Notes under the pieces: generated by a model | What the model saw: only the letters and a program-made list of their open reading frames with translations | Database searches by the model: none | What the model was told of the DNA's origin: nothing | Translations under genes and position numbers: made by a program | NCBI RefSeq assembly: GCF_900104775.1 | Contig: NZ_FNSA01000003.1 | Coordinates: 4,092,001-4,156,000 of the forward strand | Direction: 5' to 3' | DNA from: Tsukamurella tyrosinosolvens | GTDB taxonomy: Bacteria; Actinomycetota; Actinomycetes; Mycobacteriales; Mycobacteriaceae | Length of the DNA: 64,000 bases | Part shown: positions 1-7,395 of the stretch, piece by piece | Position numbering within the stretch: position 1 is the first letter of the stretch | Layout of the letters: each line of letters opens with the position of its first letter

Positions 1-57
1 CGGTCTTCCACGCTTCCCACCTGCGGCTGTGACCTCGTTCACGGATTTCCGGTCCGA

Positions 58-63
58 TATGAT
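58..63 (+). promoter_or_regulatory. putative -10 box of the metX transcript
   Basis: TATGAT lies 8 bases before the riboswitch, where transcription of the leader should begin. No convincing -35 box is visible at 16-18 bases upstream, so the call rests on the -10 match and its position. Confidence 0.45.
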
Positions 64-70
64 GCGGACA

Positions 71-180
71 GAGGTCATGAGTGTCAGCGCGCAGCCCCGG
101 CTTGCTGACCGGCAACCCTCCACCGCGGTGGGGTGCCCCGGGTGATGACCCGGTTTCCCGGCGGTCCCCCGCCGGGTGGC
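71..180 (+). ncRNA. SAM-IV riboswitch in the metX leader
   Basis: The leader carries the pattern of the actinobacterial SAM-IV aptamer. P1 pairs GGTCAT (73-78) with ATGACC (145-150). Between them lie the conserved core around GAGTGTCAGC and a CCCCGG/CCGGCAACC segment, then a GGTGGGGTGCCCCGGGTGATGA-like block. A downstream hairpin pairs CCCGGCG (157-163) with CGCCGGG (170-176). It ends just before the Shine-Dalgarno GAGGAGA (187-193) of metX, so S-adenosylmethionine binding could lower translation of the methionine gene. SAM-IV aptamers are known upstream of sulfur-metabolism genes in Actinomycetales. Recognised by eye; a covariance-model search would confirm it. Confidence 0.9.
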
Positions 181-199
181 AAGCGCGAGGAGAGGCTCG

Positions 200-1345
200 G
201 TGACCATCAGCACCCGCACAGGCCGGCCCATCGACAGTCCCCCGGACTGGGCCCGGGTTCCCGACGGTGCGCTGCAGGCGGTGGCGCTCGGCCCGCTGGT
301 CCTCGAATCGGGTGAGGTCCTCGAGGACGTCACGATGACCTTCCAGCGCTGGGGCACCCCCACCGCGGCCCACGACAACGTCGTACTGGCGCTGCACGCG
401 TTGACGGGCGATTCGCACGTCACCGGGCCGGCGGACGACGAGCACCGCTCGGCGGGCTGGTGGGACGGGCTGATCGGCCCGGGCGCCGCGGTCGACACCG
501 ACGAGTGGTGCGTGGTCTCGGCGAACGTCCTGGGCGGCTGCTCGGGGTCGACGGGGCCGGCGTCGATCGCGCCGGACGGACGGCCGTACGGCTCCCGCTT
601 CCCGGTGATCACCGTCCGCGACCAGGTCGAGGCGGAAGCGGCGCTGCTGCGCGCGCTGGATGTGCACGACATCGCCTCCGTCGTCGGCGGATCGATGGGC
701 GGCGCGCGGGCCCTCGAGTGGGCCCTCATGTACGGCGATTTCCTGCGCTCCGCGCTGGTCCTCGCCGTCGGCGCCCGCGCCACGGCCGATCAGATCGGCA
801 CGCAGACCACGCAGATCGCGGCGATCAAGGCCGATCCGCACTGGCGGGGTGGCGACTACCACGCTCACGGCGTGCACCCGGACGCCGGGCTGGGCGTCGC
901 GCGCCGGATCGCGCACCTGACCTACCGCACAGAGATCGAGTTGGACAGCCGGTTCGAGAACGCCCCGCAGGGCGACGAGGATCCCCGTGCCGGCGGCCGG
1001 TACGCCGTGACCTCGTACCTCGACCACCAGGCCGAGAAGCTGGTGAACCGGTTCGACGCCGGTAGCTACGTCGTACTCACCGACGTGCTCAACCACCACG
1101 ACGTGGGCCGCGGCCGCGGTGGGATCGAGGCGGCCCTGCGCCGCTGCCGGGTCCCGATCGTGGTGGGCGGCATCGACTCCGACCGCCTCTACCCGCTGCG
1201 GCTCCAGCAGGAGCTCGCGGATCTGCTGCCCGGCAGCGGCGATCCGGTGGTCGTGCACTCCCGCGACGGCCACGACGGCTTCCTCACCGAGATGGACGCG
1301 GTGGCGGATCTGCTGCGGCGCACCCTCGAGTCGGCGCGCCGCTGA
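200..1345 (+). CDS. metX: homoserine O-acetyltransferase MetX
   Basis: MetX transfers an acetyl group from acetyl-CoA to homoserine, the first committed step of methionine synthesis by direct sulfhydrylation. The 381-residue protein is an alpha/beta hydrolase with the family's nucleophile elbow GGSMGG (Ser165). Its Asp lies in the motif IDSDRLYP (about residue 328) and its His in DGHDGFL (His358). GTG at 200 is chosen because GAGGAGA sits 6 bases upstream; an upstream in-frame start at 176 would place the Shine-Dalgarno inside the gene. The SAM-IV aptamer directly ahead indicates feedback control by S-adenosylmethionine. The sulfhydrylase gene metY, often the upstream partner, would lie outside the window. 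Confidence 0.96.
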   Translation: MTISTRTGRPIDSPPDWARVPDGALQAVALGPLVLESGEVLEDVTMTFQRWGTPTAAHDNVVLALHALTGDSHVTGPADDEHRSAGWWDGLIGPGAAVDTDEWCVVSANVLGGCSGSTGPASIAPDGRPYGSRFPVITVRDQVEAEAALLRALDVHDIASVVGGSMGGARALEWALMYGDFLRSALVLAVGARATADQIGTQTTQIAAIKADPHWRGGDYHAHGVHPDAGLGVARRIAHLTYRTEIELDSRFENAPQGDEDPRAGGRYAVTSYLDHQAEKLVNRFDAGSYVVLTDVLNHHDVGRGRGGIEAALRRCRVPIVVGGIDSDRLYPLRLQQELADLLPGSGDPVVVHSRDGHDGFLTEMDAVADLLRRTLESARR

Positions 1346-1369
1346 CCCGTCGGGGGACGAGGCGTCCGG

Positions 1370-2779
1370 TCAGGGCGCCGGTTCGGTGACCGTCGGCGCC
1401 GCAGCGGAATCCGCGGGCTGCCCCGGGGTGACCTCGGACGACGACGGATCCGACTGCGCCGCTCCGGTGTTCACCGGATTCGAGCTCGAACTGCCGGTGC
1501 CCTGCGCGGCGCCGGCGCCCGGCGCGACGAGGCCGTTGCCCGGCGTGGGCTGCGACGAGTCCGGGCTGGGTGTGCGGGTGCCCTCCGTGGGCGTCCCGGG
1601 CGCCGTGGTCCCGGTCGGCGTCCCCGTCGGGGTGCCGGTCGGAATGGTCGGCAGGATCGTGGTCGGCAGCGTGCCGGTCGGCGAGGTCGGCGGGACCGTC
1701 GGCGTCGTCGGAACGGGCGGACGGGTCGTGGTGGGCACGACGGGCGGCGGCGCGAAGGTGGTCATGGTGGGCGTGACCTCGTCACCGCGGCCCGGCTCGG
1801 GCGGCGGAGCCGCTGTGGGCGGGACCGGCTTCTCGGGCGGCAACGTGGACGTGACCGAGGAGATCCTCGCCTCCGTGGTGGAGGTGTCGTCCGAGGTCAC
1901 GGAGTCGGAGGAGGTGGGAACCACCTCCTCGGTGCTGCGCGCAGCCGGTCCGATGATCCCCGTCGCGTACCCCGTGGCGAGGACTGCGCCGGCGAGCGCG
2001 GCGACCACGAGCAGCGGCAGGATCGCCGCGGTGAGCCGCACGCTGTGCCCGCCCAGTACGCCGATACCGCTGTTGACCGCCGACGACGGTGCGGTGCCCG
2101 CGGCCCGGCGGTCGGCCGCGATCAGCGCGGCACCGGACGCCGTGATGGTCTCGGGCTCGTCGACGACCACCGGCTCGATGCCGGCATCGCGAGCCGCGGA
2201 GGAGACCGCCTCCCGCACAACGACGTTCAGCGCGCCCGCACCGATCAGTGCCAGCGCCTCCGGCGCGGCGGGCGCGCCGGCCGCGGCCGACCGCACGAGC
2301 GCGGCGAGGTGGTCGGCGGGTGCGGCGCCGGCACCGTCGGGAACGACGGCGCCGGTGCGCTTCTCGGCGATGACGGCTCCGTCGTGCACGGTGTACAGGC
2401 GGGCACCGTCGGCGCCGAGGTCGGCGACGAGTGCCGTGTCGTAACGCGCGATGGCGCCCCGCTCCCCCAGGCCCCGCAGGACGGCATCGGCATCGCGGAC
2501 GATGCCGGCGGCGCGGACGCCGCCGCGTGCGCCCAGGCGGACGGAGAGCAGATCGCGCCGCGAGCGGACGGTCACCGCGGACGCGTCGACGTCGCGCTCC
2601 GCGTGGCTCGCGAGCAGGTCGAAGCCCGAGGACAGGAGGTTGCCGCGGCGCCCGAGGCGGTACGGGCCGGGGTCGATGGTGCGCGCCTGGCGGTCGACGA
2701 CGTGACCGTCCTCGATCTCGAGGAGCACGCAGTGCACGGGTCCGGAGCCCACGGACGCGCCGAAGGACGAGATCCTCAT
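1370..2779 (-). CDS. DUF7159-like membrane protein with Pro/Thr-rich exported tail
   Basis: A 469-residue protein of unknown function resembling the mycobacterial DUF7159 group. Residues 1-230 form a cytoplasmic domain with glycine-rich turns suggestive of an actin/Hsp70-like ATPase fold (ASVGSG near the N-terminus, DLGADGARL mid-domain). One transmembrane helix spans about 250-272. The remainder is a low-complexity Pro/Thr/Ser tail with TGTP repeats, predicted outside the membrane. The ATG at 2779 has GGAGG five bases upstream and is preferred over an upstream ATG at 2824. It is convergent with metX, with a 24-base gap. Function is inferred only from domain layout. Confidence 0.7.
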   Translation of the reverse strand: MRISSFGASVGSGPVHCVLLEIEDGHVVDRQARTIDPGPYRLGRRGNLLSSGFDLLASHAERDVDASAVTVRSRRDLLSVRLGARGGVRAAGIVRDADAVLRGLGERGAIARYDTALVADLGADGARLYTVHDGAVIAEKRTGAVVPDGAGAAPADHLAALVRSAAAGAPAAPEALALIGAGALNVVVREAVSSAARDAGIEPVVVDEPETITASGAALIAADRRAAGTAPSSAVNSGIGVLGGHSVRLTAAILPLLVVAALAGAVLATGYATGIIGPAARSTEEVVPTSSDSVTSDDTSTTEARISSVTSTLPPEKPVPPTAAPPPEPGRGDEVTPTMTTFAPPPVVPTTTRPPVPTTPTVPPTSPTGTLPTTILPTIPTGTPTGTPTGTTAPGTPTEGTRTPSPDSSQPTPGNGLVAPGAGAAQGTGSSSSNPVNTGAAQSDPSSSEVTPGQPADSAAAPTVTEPAP

Positions 2780-2884
2780 GGCACCTCCGATCGGGTCGCT
2801 CACCGAGCCGTTATCTCCCCACATCGTACCCGATGCCGAAATGTTACATACAAGAATAGAAATTCTTGGTTTCGAGTATGTGGG

Positions 2885-3199
2885 TTACTTGGTGTCGAGC
2901 GGGCTGATCCCCCACGAGACGATCAGAATGGCCGCCGCTGCCAGGGCGAGCACCGTGACGTCGAACCAGCGACTGCGCACCCGCAGCAGTCCCTGCCGCC
3001 GTTCGGGCAGGAAGGCGCGGAGGAGGGCGGCGAATCCGGTGCCCGCGCCGAAGACGAACAGGCCGCGGCGCCAGTACTCCAGCCCGACCAGCACCATGCC
3101 CGCGGTGAGCACCCCGACGACGGCCACGTACCCCGCGTTCGCGATCACCGCGCGCACCACCCGGGCGCGCCGGTACTGCTCGACCGCGGGTTCGGTCAC
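2885..3199 (-). CDS. DUF3017 small membrane protein
   Basis: A 104-residue protein with three hydrophobic segments (about 20-38, 45-65 and 80-98). Its GTG start overlaps the folD stop by one base (TAGTG), so the two are translationally coupled. The pairing of a DUF3017 protein with folD is conserved in mycobacteria (the Rv3355c-Rv3356c arrangement). No catalytic motif is visible and the role is unknown. The product seems to be an inner-membrane protein, and the tight coupling argues for coordinated production with FolD rather than a proven functional link. Confidence 0.85.
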   Translation of the reverse strand: MTEPAVEQYRRARVVRAVIANAGYVAVVGVLTAGMVLVGLEYWRRGLFVFGAGTGFAALLRAFLPERRQGLLRVRSRWFDVTVLALAAAAILIVSWGISPLDTK

Positions 3200-4065
3200 T
3201 AGGCCCGGTCCGAACGCGCGAGGTCGCGCTCCGCGGCGTCGATCACGTTGCCCAGCAGGAACGCCCGGGTCAGCGGGCCGACACCGCCCGGGTTCGGGGA
3301 GAGGTGGCCGGCGACCTCGGCGACGCCGGGCGCCACGTCGCCGCGCAGGCCGTCGGCGGTGCGGCTCACGCCCACGTCGAGCACGGCGGCGCCGGGCTTG
3401 ACCATGTCGGCGGTGATCAGGCCGGGCACGCCGGCGGCGGCGATCACGATGTCGGCCCGGCGCACCTCGGCACCCAGGTCCCGGGTACCGGTGTGGCACA
3501 GCGTGACCGTCGCGTTCTCGGAACGCCGGGTCAGCAGCAGGCCGATCGGGCGCCCGACCGTGACGCCGCGCCCCACGACCACGACGTGCGCCCCGTTCAG
3601 CGGGACGTCGTAGCGGCGCAGGAGATGGACGATGCCGTGCGGCGTGCAGGGAAGCGGGCCGTCGGCGCCGAGCACGAGGCGGCCCAGGTTGGTCGGGTGC
3701 AGGCCGTCGGCGTCCTTCGCGGGGTCGATCCGCTCGAGGATCGCGTTCTCGTCGATGTGCTTCGGGAGCGGGAGCTGCACGATGTAGCCGGTGCACGCGG
3801 GATCCGCGTTGAGCTCGTCGATGACGGCCTCGAGTTCGGCCTGCGAGATCTCCGCCGGCAGATCGCGGCGGATCGACTCGATGCCGACCTTCGCGCAGTC
3901 GGCGTGCTTGCCCTTGACGTACGAGTGAGAGCCGGGATCGTCGCCGACCAGCACGGTCCCGAGCCCGGGGACCACCCCGCGGGCCCGCAGCGCGGTCACG
4001 CGCTCACGGAAGCTCTCGAAGAGTTCGTCGCGGGTCTTCTTACCGTCCAGTACAAGCGCCGTCAC
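3199..4065 (-). CDS. folD: bifunctional methylene-THF dehydrogenase/cyclohydrolase FolD
   Basis: FolD interconverts 5,10-methylene-, methenyl- and 10-formyl-tetrahydrofolate using NADP, feeding one-carbon units to purines and formyl-Met. The 288-residue protein shows the family signatures: the [15 protein letters not shown] active-site region with its lysine, the VQLPLPKH loop, the DGLHPTN motif and the Rossmann segment [16 protein letters not shown] at 4065 is favoured over ATG at 4074. TAGGAT lies exactly 7 bases before the GTG, fitting a leaderless transcript, and the protein then aligns with FolD N-termini. It heads a two-gene unit with the DUF3017 gene. Confidence 0.96.
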   Translation of the reverse strand: MTALVLDGKKTRDELFESFRERVTALRARGVVPGLGTVLVGDDPGSHSYVKGKHADCAKVGIESIRRDLPAEISQAELEAVIDELNADPACTGYIVQLPLPKHIDENAILERIDPAKDADGLHPTNLGRLVLGADGPLPCTPHGIVHLLRRYDVPLNGAHVVVVGRGVTVGRPIGLLLTRRSENATVTLCHTGTRDLGAEVRRADIVIAAAGVPGLITADMVKPGAAVLDVGVSRTADGLRGDVAPGVAEVAGHLSPNPGGVGPLTRAFLLGNVIDAAERDLARSDRA

Positions 4066-4152
4066 GGCCCACATCCTATCGCCCTGGGATCAGCGCGACG
4101 ATTTCCACCGGTTCGAGTCGCTTTCGTTCGCGATCCAACAGATACTGAGGCC

Positions 4153-4743
4153 ATGACTCATCAGAATCCCCTCCAGCAGGGCATCCAGCAGAGCGTCAAG
4201 TCGACGTGGCAGGCCATCCTCGCGCTGGGCGTGCTGTCCATCGTCCTGGGCGTCATCATCGCGGTGTGGCCCGGACCCACCACCCTGGTCGTGGGCATCC
4301 TGTTCGGTGTCTTCCTCCTCCTGACCGGCGCGTTCCAGGTGATCGCCGGCCTGCTCGGCGAGACGCAGCACCGCGTGCTGACCGTGATCAGCGGTGCGCT
4401 CGCGCTCGTCCTCGGCGTCTCCTGCTTCCGCGACGACGTCGTCAACTCGGTGGCGATCCTCGGCATCTGGATCGGCGTGAGCTGGATCTTCTCGGGCGTC
4501 ACCTCGATCGTCATCGGCATCTCCGACAAGCAGCTCCCCAACCGCGTGTGGGTCGTGATCCTCGGCATCATCAGCCTCGCCGGCGGCGCCGTGCTCATCG
4601 CGTACCCGTTCTCCGTCGAGGTGCTCGTGCTGGTCGCCGGCATCTGGGCCGTCGCCATCGGCATCGTGCAGGTCATCTCGGCCTTCCAGCTGCGCAGCAC
4701 CGCCAAGCAGGTGCAGCAGCGCGTCTCCGACCTGGTCGGCTGA
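4153..4743 (+). CDS. HdeD/DUF308 family membrane protein
   Basis: A 196-residue protein made almost wholly of six hydrophobic helices in three pairs, the pattern of the DUF308/HdeD family. In enteric bacteria HdeD is linked to acid resistance; no function is established in actinomycetes. GAGG stands 2 bases before the ATG, and the preceding DNA up to divergent folD (4065) is short, so both promoters share about 85 bases. The C-terminal tail is charged and probably cytoplasmic. The 17-bp hairpin that follows at 4763-4802 may end this transcript. Confidence 0.85.
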   Translation: MTHQNPLQQGIQQSVKSTWQAILALGVLSIVLGVIIAVWPGPTTLVVGILFGVFLLLTGAFQVIAGLLGETQHRVLTVISGALALVLGVSCFRDDVVNSVAILGIWIGVSWIFSGVTSIVIGISDKQLPNRVWVVILGIISLAGGAVLIAYPFSVEVLVLVAGIWAVAIGIVQVISAFQLRSTAKQVQQRVSDLVG

Positions 4744-4762
4744 CGAACCCTCCTCCTCCGAG

Positions 4763-4802
4763 TGCGGAACACGGGTGACAGGATCGTCACCCGTGTTCCG
4801 CA
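4763..4802. promoter_or_regulatory. perfect 17-bp inverted repeat over the trmL start codon
   Basis: TGCGGAACACGGGTGAC (4763-4779) and its exact complement (4786-4802) flank the 6-base loop AGGATC. The trmL GTG (4793) sits inside the right arm, and the only Shine-Dalgarno-like sequence, AGGA, is in the loop. There is no T-run after it, so a simple rho-independent terminator is doubtful. It could act as a translation-controlling hairpin, a DNA operator, or a terminator for the gene before it. Confidence 0.75.
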
Positions 4803-5257
4803 TTCTGTTCTTCGAGCCCCGGATCGCCCCCAACACGGGCAACGCGATCCGCATCGCCGCCGTCACCGGATGCGAGCTGCACCTGGTCGAGCCGCTCGGC
4901 TTCGATCTCTCCGAGCCCAAGCTGCGGCGCGCCGGGCTGGACTACCACGATCTGGCGCACGTGAGCGTGCACGCCGACCTGGACGCCGCCTGGGCGGCGC
5001 TGGAGCCCCGCACCGTCTACGCCTACACGGCGCACGCGACGCGGCACCACCACGAGGTCGCCTACGCCCCCGGCGACGTCCTCCTCTTCGGCCCCGAGCC
5101 GACGGGGCTCCCGCCCGAGGTGCTCGCCGACCCGCGCATCACCGAGGCGCTCCGCATCCCCATGCTGGCGGGCCGCCGCTCCCTCAACCTCGCCAACAGC
5201 GCCGCGATCGTCGCGTACGAGGCGTGGCGGCAGAACGGCTTCGACGGGGCGCTCTGA
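4793..5257 (+). CDS. trmL: tRNA (cytidine/uridine-34 2'-O)-methyltransferase, TrmL type (SPOUT)
   Basis: This 154-residue SPOUT-class enzyme is predicted to methylate the ribose of the wobble base of leucine tRNAs using SAM. The trefoil-knot signatures are present: N-terminal PRIAPNTGNAIR, the central LLFGPEPTGLP and the C-terminal MLAGRRSLNLANSAAIVAYE. Its length is typical of TrmL. It matches the mycobacterial spoU gene that lies in the same neighbourhood as folD. GTG at 4793 is chosen because family proteins begin at the FR(I/L)LF strand; an upstream GTG at 4775 adds six residues. The start lies inside a strong hairpin, which may limit its translation. Confidence 0.92.
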   Translation: MFRILFFEPRIAPNTGNAIRIAAVTGCELHLVEPLGFDLSEPKLRRAGLDYHDLAHVSVHADLDAAWAALEPRTVYAYTAHATRHHHEVAYAPGDVLLFGPEPTGLPPEVLADPRITEALRIPMLAGRRSLNLANSAAIVAYEAWRQNGFDGAL

Positions 5258-5279
5258 CGGCGCCGGAACGCCGGCGCCG
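5258..5279. terminator. short GC-rich hairpin between convergent genes
   Basis: CGGCGCCGG (5258-5266) pairs perfectly with CCGGCGCCG (5271-5279) across the loop AACG. It lies in the 30-base gap between convergent trmL and the hydrolase gene and could end both transcripts. It has no T-run, as is common for actinobacterial terminators. Confidence 0.6.
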
Positions 5280-5287
5280 CACCGCGA

Positions 5288-7036
5288 CTACCCGGTCGGT
5301 TCGTTGTAGCCGTTCTGGCTGTTGAGGATCGGGCGCAGCTTCGCGGTCTTCTCCGGCGTCCAGCCGGGCGGCTCCAGGATCGCGGCCCAGGAATCCGCGG
5401 CGGCCTTGACGTAACTGTGCCCGTGGCCGTCCGGGACGTTCACGGCCACGGCCATGTCGGCCGAGACCTGCAGGAAGGTCACGATCGGCACCCACGACAC
5501 CGAGGACAGCACGTCGATCCCGCGTTCCTCGCGCAGCCAGTCCGGCTTGCTGAAAGCGAGGTCGGGCGTCCACCGGCCGATCGGGTCCGAGGCGTGCTGG
5601 AGGTAGACCACGCGCGGGCCGTTCCACGGGCCGGACGGCTTCGCGAGATCCTCGGCGCGGGCGGCGAACCGGACGTTGGCGCCCTCCTGGTAGACGGGCA
5701 GCCATTCCGGCGAACCCGCGTCGCGCTGCTCGGTCAGCCGCACCCACATCTCGTTGTTGAAGGTGGGCCCGGAGAAGAGGGCACCGTCGGTCCGGGCGAG
5801 CAGGTTGTTGAGCGAGAGGAACGGGGCCTCGCCGCCGAAGGAGCCGAGGCTCTCGCCGAAGACGACGAGCTTGGGCCGCTGCCCCTCGGGGAGCGCCTTG
5901 ACCCGCTTGTCGACGGCCTCGAAGAGCGCCTGCCCGGCGTCGAGGGCGTTCTGCTTGTCGACGAGGAAGGACAGCCAGCTGGGCAGGTACGAGTACTGCA
6001 TGCTGACGATCGCCGTGTCGCCGTTGTACATGTACTCGAGCGCGCCGGCCTCCGCCTCGTTCACCCAGCCGGTGCCGGTGGTCATCGCGACGGCGACGAC
6101 CTTGCGCCGCAGGCCGCCGGTCCGCTCAAGCTCCTGCGCGGTCTTCTCCGCGATCGCCTGGTAGCGGTTGGGGTCGTCGGAGTCCACGGACCCGAGGCCA
6201 GCGTAGGTGCGGATCGGTTCGATGGCGGGGGCGCCGTTGAAGGCCGTCAGGTGCTCGACCGTCTGCGCGTTCGAGACGAAGACGCGTCCCTGCTTACCGA
6301 GCGACGACCACTCGACGAGGGAGCCCGGGCCGCCCGAACGGAAGGCGCTCGTGGGCGCCGGGCGGTCGGTCCCGCCCTCGCGGTTGACCTTCGAGAAGGT
6401 GTTGTTCATCGCGTCCATCGCGCCGCGCACCACGACGCCGTTGATGACGCCGACCGACAGCAGCAGAACGAGGCCGACGGCGACGACCGCGGCGACGCGG
6501 GGCGGGCAGTAGCCGCCGAGCTTGCCGGCGATCCACCGCACCAGCGTGCGCACGCCCTTGCCGACCTCGACGAAGACGTAGAGCAGTACGATCGACAGCA
6601 CCCCGATCTCCAGGTAGTCGACGAAGCGCAGGTACTCGACGTCCATCAGGTCGCGCAGGCGGGTCTGCCAGGAGTCGAAGAACAGGACCATGCCGATCGT
6701 CCCGACGACGCCGATGCCGAGGAGCACCCACCACGCCCTGCGGGGGGCGGGCGGCGTGGAGTCCTGGGACCGCATGAACCGGACGAGCCACACACCGAAG
6801 ACGCCGAACATGTAGCCGAGCGCGCCGGAACCGCCGCTGACCAGGCTCTGGAACAGCGGGCCGCGCGGCAGCAGCGACGGGGTCAGGGAGAGCCAGAGGA
6901 ACACTAGACCGACCGCGGTACCGGTGAAGGTGTAGCGGTGCGACCACCACTCCCGGATCCGGTCGAGCACCCCGGAGTCCTCCGTGACGGACTCCTCGGC
7001 AACGGACTCCGCCGCGCCTTCGACTGCCTCACTCAT
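5288..7036 (-). CDS. membrane-anchored alpha/beta hydrolase (Abhydrolase_9 type)
   Basis: A 582-residue protein with an N-terminal domain of four to five transmembrane helices (about residues 35-200) followed by an extracytoplasmic alpha/beta-hydrolase domain. The nucleophile elbow is GESLGS (VVFGESLGSFGG), and candidate Asp and His residues lie near the C-terminus (LQHASDPIGRW; DGHGHSYV). This architecture matches the paired Abhydrolase_9_N/Abhydrolase_9 families common in mycolic-acid bacteria. The substrate is unknown; a lipid or envelope ester is plausible from the membrane location, but that is inference. The ATG has GGGGAG about 6 bases upstream. Confidence 0.85.
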   Translation of the reverse strand: MSEAVEGAAESVAEESVTEDSGVLDRIREWWSHRYTFTGTAVGLVFLWLSLTPSLLPRGPLFQSLVSGGSGALGYMFGVFGVWLVRFMRSQDSTPPAPRRAWWVLLGIGVVGTIGMVLFFDSWQTRLRDLMDVEYLRFVDYLEIGVLSIVLLYVFVEVGKGVRTLVRWIAGKLGGYCPPRVAAVVAVGLVLLLSVGVINGVVVRGAMDAMNNTFSKVNREGGTDRPAPTSAFRSGGPGSLVEWSSLGKQGRVFVSNAQTVEHLTAFNGAPAIEPIRTYAGLGSVDSDDPNRYQAIAEKTAQELERTGGLRRKVVAVAMTTGTGWVNEAEAGALEYMYNGDTAIVSMQYSYLPSWLSFLVDKQNALDAGQALFEAVDKRVKALPEGQRPKLVVFGESLGSFGGEAPFLSLNNLLARTDGALFSGPTFNNEMWVRLTEQRDAGSPEWLPVYQEGANVRFAARAEDLAKPSGPWNGPRVVYLQHASDPIGRWTPDLAFSKPDWLREERGIDVLSSVSWVPIVTFLQVSADMAVAVNVPDGHGHSYVKAAADSWAAILEPPGWTPEKTAKLRPILNSQNGYNEPTG

Positions 7037-7395
7037 CCACGTCTCCCCTACTGCGGAAATGCCGGTGTCTCATCATGCACCGCCCGTGCCCGGTGCGCCT
7101 GCAAAGGCAGTCTGTCACGGGGCCCGGTTCACCCGTTGCCTCGCGCCTCTCAGGGGACGCCAATATCATCGAGCGGACCGCGATGACCCGACTGCCCCGC
7201 GGACGCACCGGTGCCGGCCGACGCCCGGCTCCGGCTGGCCCGCCACCATAAACCTCCGATGTTTAGAGGCCCCTCGATGTACGTGGGGCTTGAACTTCCA
7301 GTTCGCCACCTGAGTTCTCTGCAATTTCCGAGCGATTCATCGGCTCTTTTGGTAGATTCATCGGGTCAGACTGACGCGATGACTGGAGCACGTCC
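7037..7395 (+). promoter_or_regulatory. divergent intergenic region with pyc promoter and direct repeats
   Basis: This 359-base gap has no gene. Its right half is less GC-rich. Two copies of GATTCATCGG (7334-7343 and 7355-7364) start 21 bases apart, about two helical turns. The second overlaps a -10-like TAGATT (7353-7358). A transcript from there would have a roughly 30-base leader ending in GGAG (7385-7388) before pyc. The repeats are candidate binding sites for a regulator of pyruvate carboxylase. Nothing recognisable is seen in 7037-7260. Confidence 0.5.

Noticed and set aside
133-315. 60-residue open frame at the metX start
   Set aside because: Overlaps the riboswitch and metX in another frame; no Shine-Dalgarno.
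7037-7260. hidden small gene in the pyc upstream gap
   Set aside because: Short open frames here lack a start signal and any domain pattern.
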